NCBI GenBank assembly: GCA_017304505.1
Contig: JAFKKQ010000014.1
Location: forward strand, 1 to 11,386
Reading direction: 5' to 3'
Source of the DNA: Hyphomicrobiales bacterium
Lineage (GTDB): Bacteria > Pseudomonadota > Alphaproteobacteria > Rhizobiales > Xanthobacteraceae
Length of the DNA: 11,386 nucleotides
A model generated the notes under the pieces. That model saw nothing but the letters and a program-made list of their open reading frames with translations, ran no database searches and was not told the DNA's origin. Shown here one piece after another: positions 1 through 8,800 of the stretch. A program made the translations under genes and the position numbers. Positions within the stretch are counted from its first letter, which is position 1. Every line of letters starts with the position of its first letter.

Positions 1-1
1 C

Positions 2-703
2 CTGGTCAATCTCGGCGGACTGGAAAAGCGGTATCCGAGCGAGTTGTCCGGCGGACAGCAGCAGCGTGTGGCGCTGGCCCGCAGCCTGGTGGTTGAGCCG
101 GAGATTCTGCTGCTCGACGAACCGCTGTCCAACCTCGATGCCAAACTCCGCGAGCACATGCGCACGGAGTTGAAGCAGCTCCAGCGCCGCACCGGCATCA
201 CCTTCGTCTACGTCACGCACGACCAAGCCGAGGCCCTGGCGCTATCCGACCAGGTGGCGGTCATCCACGGCGGAAAGCTGCAGCACTACGGCACGCCTTA
301 TGACGTCTATTCGCGGCCGGCGAACCGCATCGTCGCGGACTTCATGGGGCTGGTGAACCTCGTGCCGGCAAAGGTCACCGATACCCATAACGGAACGGGG
401 ACAATCGAAGCCGTCGGCGGCCTGACGCTTCAGGTTCCGCTGCCCGACGGTATCGCGACCGGCCACAGCGTGGACGTTGCGATCCGCCCGGAAAACATTC
501 GTCTCGATCCGGCGGGAACCGGCCCACGCGCGACAGTCACCGAGCGCACCTTCCTTGGCAACATTAGCGAATATTATGTGAGCCTCGACTCCGGCCCGAC
601 CCTTCGGGTACAGACCCATCCGGCACAGATCCTTGCGGTCGGCGACAAGGTCGCTCTCGCGATCGACGCCTCGCAATGCAGTATTTTCCGCACCAATCCA
701 TAG
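2..703 (+). CDS. ABC transporter ATP-binding protein, C-terminal part (5' end outside window)
   Basis: This is the cytoplasmic ATPase of an ABC importer; it hydrolyses ATP to drive the membrane permeases. The frame is open to the left edge, so the gene starts upstream; 233 codons are visible. Walker A and the Q-loop are missing only because of the window cut. Visible in order are the ABC signature LSGGQQQR (codons 15-22, encoded from base 44), Walker B ILLLDEP followed by the D-loop SNLDA, and the switch histidine in VTHDQ (His codon 218-220). The C-terminal third, from about base 420, has the beta-rich character of a TOBE domain ([10 protein letters not shown]). That layout is typical of the PotA/FbpC/UgpC group, which serves polyamine, ferric-ion, phosphonate and sugar importers; the subgroup is not resolved. 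The TAG stop is 10 nt before the hydrolase start, so the two genes are surely co-transcribed. No defects are seen. Confidence 0.93.
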   Translation: MVNLGGLEKRYPSELSGGQQQRVALARSLVVEPEILLLDEPLSNLDAKLREHMRTELKQLQRRTGITFVYVTHDQAEALALSDQVAVIHGGKLQHYGTPYDVYSRPANRIVADFMGLVNLVPAKVTDTHNGTGTIEAVGGLTLQVPLPDGIATGHSVDVAIRPENIRLDPAGTGPRATVTERTFLGNISEYYVSLDSGPTLRVQTHPAQILAVGDKVALAIDASQCSIFRTNP

Positions 704-713
704 GGGGTAGACA

Positions 714-1649
714 ATGACCGACGCTGGCGCGACCACGGGTCAAGTCAAAGGACAAGAACACTGGACCCAGAAGGGCGACGCCAAGCTGTTCCTCTGGGAA
801 AAGCGGGCGCCGGCCGGCGCGAGGAACGGCACCGTGCTGTTCGTGCACGGCTCATCGATGGCCTCGCAGCCGACCTTCGACCTGCAGGTGCCTGGCCGGC
901 CCAATTCATCGGCGATGGACTATTTCGCCGAGCGCGGCTTCGACACCTGGTGCATGGATATGGAGGGCTACGGCCGCTCCACCAAGGATCGCGGCTCCGA
1001 CGCCAGGATCGCCGAAGGCGCCGACGATCTCGAGGCTGGCAGCGATTACATCTTCAAGACCCGTAACCACACTGGGCCGCTTCTGGTGTACGGCATTTCC
1101 TCCGGTGCGCTCCGCGCCGCGCTGTTCGCGCAGCGCCATCCCAACCGGGTGAAGCGGCTGGCGCTCGATGCCCACGTCTGGACCGGCGAAGGCAGCCCGA
1201 CGCTGGCCGACCGCCGCAAGAAGCTGCCTGAATTCCTCAAGACCAAGCGGCGCCCGATCAACCGCGCCTTCGTGCGCTCGATCTTCGAGCGCGACCATCC
1301 CGGCACCGCAGACGATAACGTCATCGAGAGCTTCGCCGACGCCATCCTTGCGCTCGACGATTCGATCCCGAACGGCACCTACATCGACATGTGCAATCAT
1401 CTGCCCGTGGTCGACCCCACCAAGATCAAGGTCCCGACCATCATCATGCGTGGCGAGTACGACGGCATCGCGAGCTTTCAGGACCTTGTGAAGTTCTTCG
1501 AGGCCCTGCCTAATCCCGACAAGCAGTTTGCGGTCATGCCGGGTATCGCCCATGCTTCGCTGCAGCAGAAGAACTACATGATCATGCTGCACATCCTGCA
1601 CAGCTTCTTTTCGCAGCCGGATCCGATCTACTCGACCTACAAGCCGTAA
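714..1649 (+). CDS. Alpha/beta hydrolase (serine hydrolase fold)
   Basis: A 311-residue cytoplasmic hydrolase with no signal peptide or membrane segment. The alpha/beta-hydrolase landmarks are present. VLFVHGSS (residues 41-48) is the strand-3/oxyanion-hole HG motif. GISSG (127-131) is the nucleophile elbow with Ser129. Asp250 in GEYDG is the probable acid, and His280 in GIAHAS is the probable catalytic base. Residues 155-225 form the cap region. The family cleaves esters, lactones, amides, epoxides or C-C bonds; the sequence does not say which. The ATG at 714 follows a G-run (AGGGGG, 702-707) that overlaps the stop of the ABC ATPase gene, 6 nt from the start. Its position between the ATPase and binding-protein genes of an importer suggests that it processes the imported compound or a derivative. 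Fold and triad are well supported; substrate is unknown. Confidence 0.93.
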   Translation: MTDAGATTGQVKGQEHWTQKGDAKLFLWEKRAPAGARNGTVLFVHGSSMASQPTFDLQVPGRPNSSAMDYFAERGFDTWCMDMEGYGRSTKDRGSDARIAEGADDLEAGSDYIFKTRNHTGPLLVYGISSGALRAALFAQRHPNRVKRLALDAHVWTGEGSPTLADRRKKLPEFLKTKRRPINRAFVRSIFERDHPGTADDNVIESFADAILALDDSIPNGTYIDMCNHLPVVDPTKIKVPTIIMRGEYDGIASFQDLVKFFEALPNPDKQFAVMPGIAHASLQQKNYMIMLHILHSFFSQPDPIYSTYKP

Positions 1650-1701
1650 GGCTCACCGCCATCACCGCAGCGTCATCGCAACAGGACGCGGCGGTGGCTC
1701 C

Positions 1702-1727
1702 GATCAGAGGTGCGAGCACATCTGATC
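1702..1727 (+). promoter_or_regulatory. Hairpin 1 in the leader of the binding-protein gene
   Basis: Inverted repeat with arms gatcaga (1702-1708) and tctgatc (1721-1727). The interior gtgc/gcac can extend the stem after one G-A mismatch. No T-run follows, so it does not look like an intrinsic terminator. It is the first of two adjacent hairpins in the 129-nt gap between the hydrolase and binding-protein genes. In importer operons such structures often set the level of binding-protein mRNA relative to its neighbours through RNA processing or stability; that role is inferred here. Confidence 0.45.
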
Positions 1728-1731
1728 AGGA

Positions 1732-1750
1732 TGGCCGGGAAAGCCGGCCA
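1732..1750 (+). promoter_or_regulatory. Hairpin 2 in the leader of the binding-protein gene
   Basis: A perfect 7-bp GC-rich stem, tggccgg (1732-1738) with ccggcca (1744-1750), closes a GAAAG loop. It starts 4 nt after hairpin 1 and ends 18 nt before the ribosome-binding site of the binding-protein gene, leaving that site free. No T-run follows. It is probably an mRNA stabiliser or processing boundary rather than a terminator; that role is inferred. Confidence 0.45.
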
Positions 1751-1768
1751 CGATGCCAGAAAACATTT

Positions 1769-1773
1769 GGAGG
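1769..1773 (+). promoter_or_regulatory. Ribosome-binding site fixing the binding-protein start
   Basis: GGAGG lies 5 nt before the ATG at 1779. An in-frame ATG also exists at 1710, but it lies inside hairpin 1, has no comparable site, and would put 23 charged residues in front of the signal peptide. The 1779 start is therefore preferred. Confidence 0.85.
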
Positions 1774-1778
1774 ACATT

Positions 1779-2801
1779 ATGCTCAAGCGCAGAGACTTCA
1801 TGATCGCCGCGGCCTCGCTCGCCGTCGTGGGCCCGTCCGTGAGCCCATCGTGGGCCCAGGACAGCGTCGATGTCGCCAAGGCCAAGGCCGAAGGCAAAGT
1901 GGTCTGGTACACCTCGACGCCGGTGCCTCAGGGCCAGAAGATCGTCAACCTGTTCGAGAAGCAGTACGGCATCAAGGTTGAGATGTTCCGCTCCGGCGGA
2001 TCGGCAGTGCTGCGGCGTTTCCAGCAGGAGGCCGACGCCGGGCGCACCGCCGCCGACATCATGACGACCTCGGATCCGGCGGCCGCCGCTGCGCTCACCG
2101 CCAAGGGGCTGTTCGTCGCGTTCAAGCCGAAGAACTTCGACAAGCTTCCCGAAGCCGCCAGGGATAAGGACGGCTACTACGTCGCGCAGCGGCTGAACAT
2201 GATGACGATCTACATCCGCGAGGACAAAGTGGCGGCGGCCGACGTGCCCAAGACCTGGGGCGATCTGGTCAACGCCAAATACAAAGGCAAGATGGTGATG
2301 ACCGACCCGTCGTTCACCTCGCTGCAGGTCTCGGTCGTCGGCATGATGTCGAAGGAGCGCGGCTGGGGCTTTTACGAGAAGCTGCGGGCCAATGACATCA
2401 TGGTGGTGCAGAGCAACCAGCAGGTTTCGGATATGCTCAAGCGCGGCGAGCGCGACATCGCGGTCGGCGCGCTCGACTCCTACGCTGCGGAGGAACGTCA
2501 CGCCGGTCACCCGATGAAAACGCTTTATCCGTCGGACGGCGTCTTTGTGATCCCCTCGCCCACCTCGATCATCAAGGGCGGGCCACACCCGAACGCCGCG
2601 AAGCTGTTCGCCGAATTCATGATCAGCGACGAGGTGCAGAAGATCTTCCCCGCCGACGGCGGCTTCGCCGCACGCAGCGACATCCCGGCGCCCGCGGGCT
2701 CGCCACCGCTGTCGAGCATCAAGATCCTGCCGGTGGACTACGCCTACATCCAGAAGGAATCTTCGCGCATCAAGAAGAAATTCAACGAGGTTCTGCAGTA
2801 G
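1779..2801 (+). CDS. ABC transporter periplasmic substrate-binding protein (AfuA/FbpA-like)
   Basis: A 340-residue extracellular solute-binding protein that captures the substrate in the periplasm and delivers it to the ABC permease. The N-terminus MLKRRDFMIAAASLAVV has a twin-arginine motif (KRRDFM) and a hydrophobic core; cleavage is likely after Ala26 (SWA/Q). The mature protein opens with a beta strand, KVVWYTSTP, typical of the type-II periplasmic-binding fold, and is the normal family length. In ferric-binding members a Tyr-Tyr pair in the second domain holds the metal. The comparable stretch here reads GALDSYAAEE with a single Tyr, so ferric ion is not a safe guess and an organic anion is equally possible. 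It lies 129 nt after the hydrolase gene, on the same strand, and is last in the importer operon. No truncation is seen. Confidence 0.92.
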   Translation: MLKRRDFMIAAASLAVVGPSVSPSWAQDSVDVAKAKAEGKVVWYTSTPVPQGQKIVNLFEKQYGIKVEMFRSGGSAVLRRFQQEADAGRTAADIMTTSDPAAAAALTAKGLFVAFKPKNFDKLPEAARDKDGYYVAQRLNMMTIYIREDKVAAADVPKTWGDLVNAKYKGKMVMTDPSFTSLQVSVVGMMSKERGWGFYEKLRANDIMVVQSNQQVSDMLKRGERDIAVGALDSYAAEERHAGHPMKTLYPSDGVFVIPSPTSIIKGGPHPNAAKLFAEFMISDEVQKIFPADGGFAARSDIPAPAGSPPLSSIKILPVDYAYIQKESSRIKKKFNEVLQ

Positions 2802-2814
2802 CCGGCAGGACGCT

Positions 2815-2849
2815 CTCTCCACCCTCCCCCTTGTGGGGAGGGTGGAGAG
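2815..2849. terminator. Strong bidirectional hairpin between convergent genes
   Basis: A perfect 15-bp inverted repeat, ctctccaccctcccc (2815-2829) and its complement (2835-2849), closes a 5-nt loop (cttgt). It sits 14 nt after the binding-protein stop and about 70 nt beyond the end of the oppositely oriented efflux operon, so it can serve both strands. No T-run follows on either side. The CCCTCCCC-loop-GGGGAGGG core resembles a hairpin I recall as frequent between genes in Bradyrhizobium and relatives, so it may also be a dispersed palindromic repeat. Confidence 0.6.
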
Positions 2850-2894
2850 CTCAGCGACACATCTCAAACGATGAGGAGAGCGCGAGTGGGCGCC

Positions 2895-2912
2895 ACAGGC
2901 ATAGACGCCTGT
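2895..2912 (-). terminator. Small hairpin after the MdtC-like gene
   Basis: The 6-bp repeat acaggc / gcctgt with a 6-nt loop lies 10 nt beyond the TAG stop of the efflux operon. It could help end that transcript, but it is short and has no T-run. The rest of 2850-2921 shows nothing recognisable. Confidence 0.25.
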
Positions 2913-2921
2913 CGGAATACG

Positions 2922-5834
2922 CTACGGCGTCACGGGCCTGCGCGCACGCAACGTCTCATCCAACACCTGCACCGGTCCGCGGCCACCGAGCCGGCGATGT
3001 AACCGGTCGAGAAGCAGGTAGATCACCGGCGTCGTGTAGAGCGTCAGGATCTGCGAGACGATAAGCCCGCCGACGATGGTCATACCGAGCGGCCGCCGCA
3101 GCTCCGAGCCGGGACCAGTCGCGACAATCAGCGGCAGTGCGCCAAGCATGGCAGCCAGCGTTGTCATCATGATGGGGCGGAAGCGCGCAAGGCATGCCTC
3201 GCGGATTGCCTGCGCCGGCGGCAGCCCGCCCTGGCGCTCGGCCGAGAGCGCGAAATCCACCATCATGATGCCGTTCTTCTTGACGATACCGATCAGCAGG
3301 ATGATGCCGATGAACGCGATCACCGTCAGTTCGGCACGGAACAGTTGCAGCGCCAGCAGCGCGCCGAGGCCGGCCGATGGCAGCGTCGAGATGATCGTGA
3401 GCGGGTGCGCCAGGCTTTCGTACAGCACACCCAGGATAATGTAGATCGCCAGCAGCGCCGCCAGGATCACCAGCGGCTGCGTGCCGATCGAGCGGCGATA
3501 GACCTGGGCATCGCCGGCGAACTCGGCGTGCAGCGTATCCGGCAGATGAAGCGCAAGGCTATAGCTAATGGTCACCGACGGAAACTGGCCCTGGTGATTG
3601 ATGACAAGCGGCGCCAGCGTTTTTTCGACGCGCGCGACGCTGGTAAGCGGCACCTGCGTGCTGCCGTTGCCGGCGACATAAACTTGGGCGAGATCGGACG
3701 GGTCGCGCGCGAACTGCGAGTCGACCTCCAGGATCACGCGATACTGATTGCGCTCGGAGTAGATCGTCGAGATCTGCCGCTGCGCGAAGGCATTGTTGAG
3801 CGCGTTGTCGATGTCCTGAATGCGCACGCCGAGACGGGCGGCCGCGGCCCGGTCGATCACCACATTGGCCTGCAGTCCGTTTTGCTCACGGTCGGTGTTG
3901 ACGTCGACCAGCTCCGGCAACGTCCGTACCTTTTCCACGACGCGCGGCACCAGATCGAGCAACTCGTTGAGATCCGGGTCCCATAGCGTGAACTGATACG
4001 ATGAATCGGATTGCCGGCCGCCGGCGCGGATGTCCTGGGACGGCACCATGAAGACGCGCATGCCGCCGACGTCGAGCAGCTTGGGACGCAAGCGGTTGAT
4101 GACCTGCTGCGAGCTGACGTTGCCGCGCTCCGAGGGCGGCTTGAGGCTGATGAACAGCCGACCGTTGTTCACAGACCGGGTCGGACAGCACGATTTTGGT
4201 GGCCCGCTGCTGCAGGTCCTTCATCGCCTCGAAGGAGATATCCGGCGAAGCGCGGGTGCCGCCGAAGATCAGACCGGTGTCGTCCTGAGGGAAGAATCCC
4301 TTGGGGGTATGGATGTAAAGCCCGACGGTAAGCGCGATGGTGGCGACGAACACGATCAGTGTCAGGGCGCGATGCCGCAGCACAACATCGAGGCTCCGGG
4401 CATAGGCCGCAACACTGCGTGTGAGCGTCCGCTCCACCGCGCGGTCGAGCCAGGTCGCATTGGGGCTTGGCGCGGCCTTGACGAAATGAGCGCAGATCAT
4501 CGGCGTGAGCGAAAGCGACACCACCGTGGAGATCGCTATGGCGAATGTCAGCGTCAGTGAAAACTCGCTGAACAGCCGGCCGACGATTCCGCCCATGAAC
4601 AGCAGCGGGGTAAAAGCCGCAATCAGAGAAATACTGATCGAAAGCACGGTGAACCCGATCTGGCGCGCACCCTCGATGGTGGCGCGAAGCGGCGTCATGC
4701 CTTTTTCCAGATTGCGGAATACGTTTTCGATCACGACGATGGCATCATCGACCACGAAGCCGACAGACACCGCCAGCGCCATCAACGAAATGTTGTCGAT
4801 CGAGAAACCCGCGACCCACATCGCGGCGCAAGTGCCCGACAGCGCCAGCGGCACCGTGACACCGGCGGCCACCGTCGCCACCATGCGGCGCAGGAACAGG
4901 AACACCACCAGCATCACCAGCGCGATGGTTGCGGCCAGCGTCAGTTGCATGTCGAACACGCTGGCGCGGATGGTGGTGGTGCGGTCGGACAGGACCGAGA
5001 TATCCATGTCGGCCGGAATCCACCGCCGCAACTCCGGCAGCATGGCGTAAATGCGGTCCACGGTGTCGATCACGTTGGCGTCGGCCTGCTTGGTGACGAC
5101 CAGCAGGACCGACGGCTGAAGATTGAACCAGGCGGCGGACCGGCTGTTGCGCACGCCCTCGTCGATCTTGGCGATGCCGCCGAGGCGGACGACCGTGCCG
5201 TTCGCCGCTTTCACCACGAGGTTTTCGTATTCGCGCGGCGTCTGAAGCTGCGCGTTGCTGCCGATGGTGCGGGCCAGGTTGGGCCCGTCGAAGGTGCCGA
5301 GCGCGCTGGTGGAGTTGGCGTTGGAGACGGCGGCGCGGATATCCTCCATGTTGACGCCCATCGAGGCGATCGCCACCGGATTGACCCGGATGCGGATCGC
5401 GGGCTGCTCGGCGCCGTTGACCGTGACCTCGGCCACGCCGTCGACCTGGGACAAGCGCTGCGCGATCACGCTGTCGGCGACGTCGTACATTTCGCTCGCC
5501 AGCATGGTTTTGGAGGTCAGCGCCAGGATCAGGATCGGCGACGCTGCGGGATTGACCTTGCGCATGGTCGGCAGGGTCGGCAGATCGCCGGGCAGATCGG
5601 TCAGGGCGGCGTTGAGCGCCGCCTGCACGTCGCGCGCGGCGCCGTCGATATCGCGGTTAAGATCGAACTGAATCGTGATGTTGGTGGTACCGAGCGAACT
5701 CCTCGAGGTGAGATCGGTGACACCCGGAATCGCACCGAGCCGGCGCTCGAGCGGCGCCGCGACGGTCGCCGCCATGATGTTCGGAGCAGTGCGGTACCGA
5801 CCGGGCGACGGATGAAGGGATAGGAGAAATTCAT
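2922..5834 (-). pseudogene. mdtC: RND efflux pump subunit, MdtC-like, broken by three deletions
   Basis: The inner-membrane proton-driven pump subunit that partners MdtB. Three stretches in two frames together match one MdtC. (1) 5834 to about 5787 encodes MNFSYPFIRRPVGTALL, then the frame is lost. (2) About 5787 to 4180 carries on as APNIMAATVAAPLERR and includes the TM4 proton-relay motif GFVVDDAIVVIENV. (3) From 4172 to the TAG at 2922-2924 it resumes at VNNGRLFISLKP, with QDIRAGGRQSDSSYQ (an MdtC hallmark) and the last membrane segments. Compared with the MdtB-like neighbour, about 37 codons (most of TM1) are missing at junction 1, about 15 codons at junction 2, and 18 codons are lost in frame near 3551-3556. 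The ATG at 5834 has GGAG 8 nt upstream; a GTG at 5843 overlapping the MdtB stop is the alternative. A full product cannot be made unless the sequence is wrong. Confidence 0.88.
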
Positions 5835-5839
5835 CGCCG

Positions 5840-8800
5840 TCACTCCGCGGCGGCGCGCGGCGTCTCGTTATCCTGCCGCGATACAGGCGCGATGAACGGC
5901 TGTGTCCGACTGAACCGCTGTTTCAGCCGTTCCATCGCCAGGTAGATCACCGGCGTTGTGTAAAGCGTCAGCAATTGGCTGAGCAGCAGTCCGCCGACGA
6001 TCGTGACACCGAGAGGATTGCGCAGTTCCGAGCCGGTTCCGCTTTCGACCGCCAGCGGGATGGCGCCGAACAGCGCAGCCAGCGTCGTCATCATGATCGG
6101 GCGGAAGCGCAGCAGCGCCGCCTGCACGATGGAGTCGCGCGGCGACATGCCCTCGCCGCGCTCCGCCTCGAGCGCGAAGTCGATCATCATGATCGCATTC
6201 TTTTTCACAATGCCCATCAGCAGCACGATGCCGATCAGCGAGATCACCGAAAGGTCGTATCCCAGCAGCATCAGCGCCAGCAAAGCGCCGACGCCCGCCG
6301 AGGGCAGCGTCGACAGGATGGTGAGCGGATGGATGAAGCTTTCGTACAAAACGCCGAGCACAATGTAGATCGCCACCACCGCCGCCAGGATCAACCAGGG
6401 TTCCCCCGCCAGCGATTTGGCAAACTCCGCCGCGTCGCCGGAGTAGGAGCCGGTCACCGACGACGGCATCTGGATGGTGCGCTCAGCCGACCGGATCGCG
6501 GCCACCGCGTCGCTCAATGCCGCATCCGGCGCCAGATTGAAGCTGATGGTGACAGCGGGAAACTGCTCCTGATGCGCGATCGAAAGTGGCGCCGAGGTGT
6601 AATTGAAATTCGCGAAGGTGGAGAGCGGCACTTGCGTGGTGCCGGTGACGCTGTTCGGCGTTGCGGAGGTGTTGGTGTTGGTCGATCCGGACGCGGTGTT
6701 GCCGACGGTCGCGACCGTGCCCGTGCTGGTGCTCGATCCGGTGACGTAGAGCTTCGACAGCGCGCTCGGATCCTGCTGGTAGCGCGGCTGCGCCTCGAGG
6801 ATCACGCGATATTGCGTGGCTTGCGAGTAGATGGTCGATATCTGGCGCTGGCCGAATGCGTCGTTGAGCGTGTCATTGATCGCCTGCATCGACACGCCAA
6901 GCCGGCCAGCCTTCTCCCGGTCGACATCGACCTGCATGCGCAAGCCGCCTTCCTGCGCCTCGGAGGCGACCTCGCGCAGCCGCGGGTCTTTCCGCAACTC
7001 CTCGGCAAGCTTGTCCGACCATTCGACGACTTCGGCCGAGTCGGTTCCGACCAGCGTGTACTGATACTGCGCGCGGCTCTCGCGCGTGCTGATCTGGATG
7101 TCCTGGACCGGCTGGAAATAGACCGTGATGCCGGGGATCGGCGCCACCGCCTCCTTCATGCGCGTAACGATCGCGTCGACCGAGGCGCGGCGTTCCTCGC
7201 GCGGACGCAGGGTGATGGCGATCCGTCCGGCGTTGGGCGTCGGATTCATCCGGCTGACGCCGAGGATCGAAACAACGCCGGTGACATCGGGATCTTTCTT
7301 GATCGCGGCCTCGACCTGGTTCTGCAGCCGCTGCATCTGGCTGAACGACACCTCCGTGCCCGCCTCGGACACGGCGAAGATCAGCCCCGTGTCCTGCGGC
7401 GGCAGGAAACCCTTCGGCATCACGGTGTAGAGCCAGACGGTCGCGGCCAGCGTCAGGAATGTGACGAACAAGGTCAGTCCCTGGTGACGCAACACCCATT
7501 CCAGGCTGCGGCCGTATTGCTCGACCGTGCGATCCAGCATCCGGTTGAAGAAACGGCTGATGGCGTTTCCGACCCTCGCCGGCCGATGGCGCAAAAGGCG
7601 ACTGCACATCATCGGCGTCAGCGTCAGCGACACGATCGCGGACACCACCACGGCGATGGTGAGGGTCAACGCAAACTCGCGGAACATGCGGCCGACGAGG
7701 CCGGTCATGAACAACAGCGGGATGAACACGGCGATCAGCGACATCGTCAGCGAGATCACCGTGAAGCCGATCTCGCGCGCGCCGCGCAACGCCGCATCGA
7801 GCGGCGATTCGCCGTCCTCGATATGGCGCACGATGTTTTCGATCATGACGATGGCATCGTCGACGACGAAACCAGTGCCGATGGTCAGCGCCATCAGCGA
7901 CAGGTTGTCGAGCGAGAAACCGCAGAACCACATCACGCCGAAGGTCGCGATCAGCGACAGCGGCAAGGCAACGCCGGCGATGATCGTGGCGCGGACGGTG
8001 CGCAGGAACATCAGCACCACCAGAACGACCAGCGCCACGCTGAGGACAAGGGTGAACTGCACGTCATGGATCGAGGCGCGAATCGTCGTCGTCCGGTCGT
8101 TGACGATGGTGAGATCGACGCCGACCGGCATGGAGCGCTGCAGACGCGGGAGTTGCGCTTTCACACGCTCGACAGCGTCGATCACGTTCGCGCCGGGTTG
8201 GCGCTGGACGTCGATGACGACGGCCGGCGTTCCCTGGTACCAGGCTCCGACCTTGTCGTTCTCCAGCCCGTCGACGACGTCGGCCACGTCGGTCAGCACC
8301 ACCGGCGCGCCGTTGCGATAGGCCACCACCAGGGACTTGTAGGAATCCGCCCCAATGAGCTGATCGTTGGCCGCGATGGTGTAAGATTGGTGTGCGCCGT
8401 CGAGCGCGCCTTTGGGTCCCGACACATTGGCGCCAACAATGGCCTGACGGATATCCTCGAGCCCGATGCCATAGGCGGCGAGCCGTGACAGATCGGCCTG
8501 AATGCGCACAGCGGGCCGGATGCCACCTTGAACGGAAACGCGGCCGACGCCGGCGACCTCCGCCAGCCGGCTCGCCATCAGCGTGTCCGCAAGATCGCTC
8601 AACTCGCGGAGCGCGATGGTCTTGGAGGTCAGCGCCAGGGTGATGACCGGGGCGTCCGCGGGATTGACCTTGGAATAAGTGGGCGGATACGGCAGCCCGC
8701 GCGGCAGCGTCGAGCCCGCGGCGTTGATCGCCGCCTGCACGTCCTGCGCCGCTCCATCGATGTCACGGCCGAGATCGAACTGCAGCGTGACCTGGCTGAT

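Noticed and set aside
1710..1778. Upstream ATG as start of the binding protein
   Set aside because: It would start inside a hairpin without a good ribosome-binding site and bury the twin-arginine signal. The ATG at 1779 with GGAGG is better.
1704..2867. 387-residue open frame on the - strand
   Set aside because: It is antisense to the binding-protein gene, which has a signal peptide, ribosome-binding site and family match. The reverse frame has Arg/His-rich shadow composition.
3886..5775. 629-residue frame as an independent gene
   Set aside because: It is the middle of the MdtC-like gene in a shifted frame. Its last part, after IVLSDPV, is frameshifted nonsense, and it lacks TM1 and the C-terminal half.
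4945..5823. 292-residue open frame on the + strand
   Set aside because: Antisense shadow of the MdtC-like gene, with His/Gly/Arg/Asp-rich composition and no motif.
5975..8488. 837-residue open frame on the + strand
   Set aside because: It lies wholly antisense to the MdtB-like gene. Its product is Arg/His/Gln/Asp-rich with no domain, as expected for the reverse frame of GC-rich DNA.
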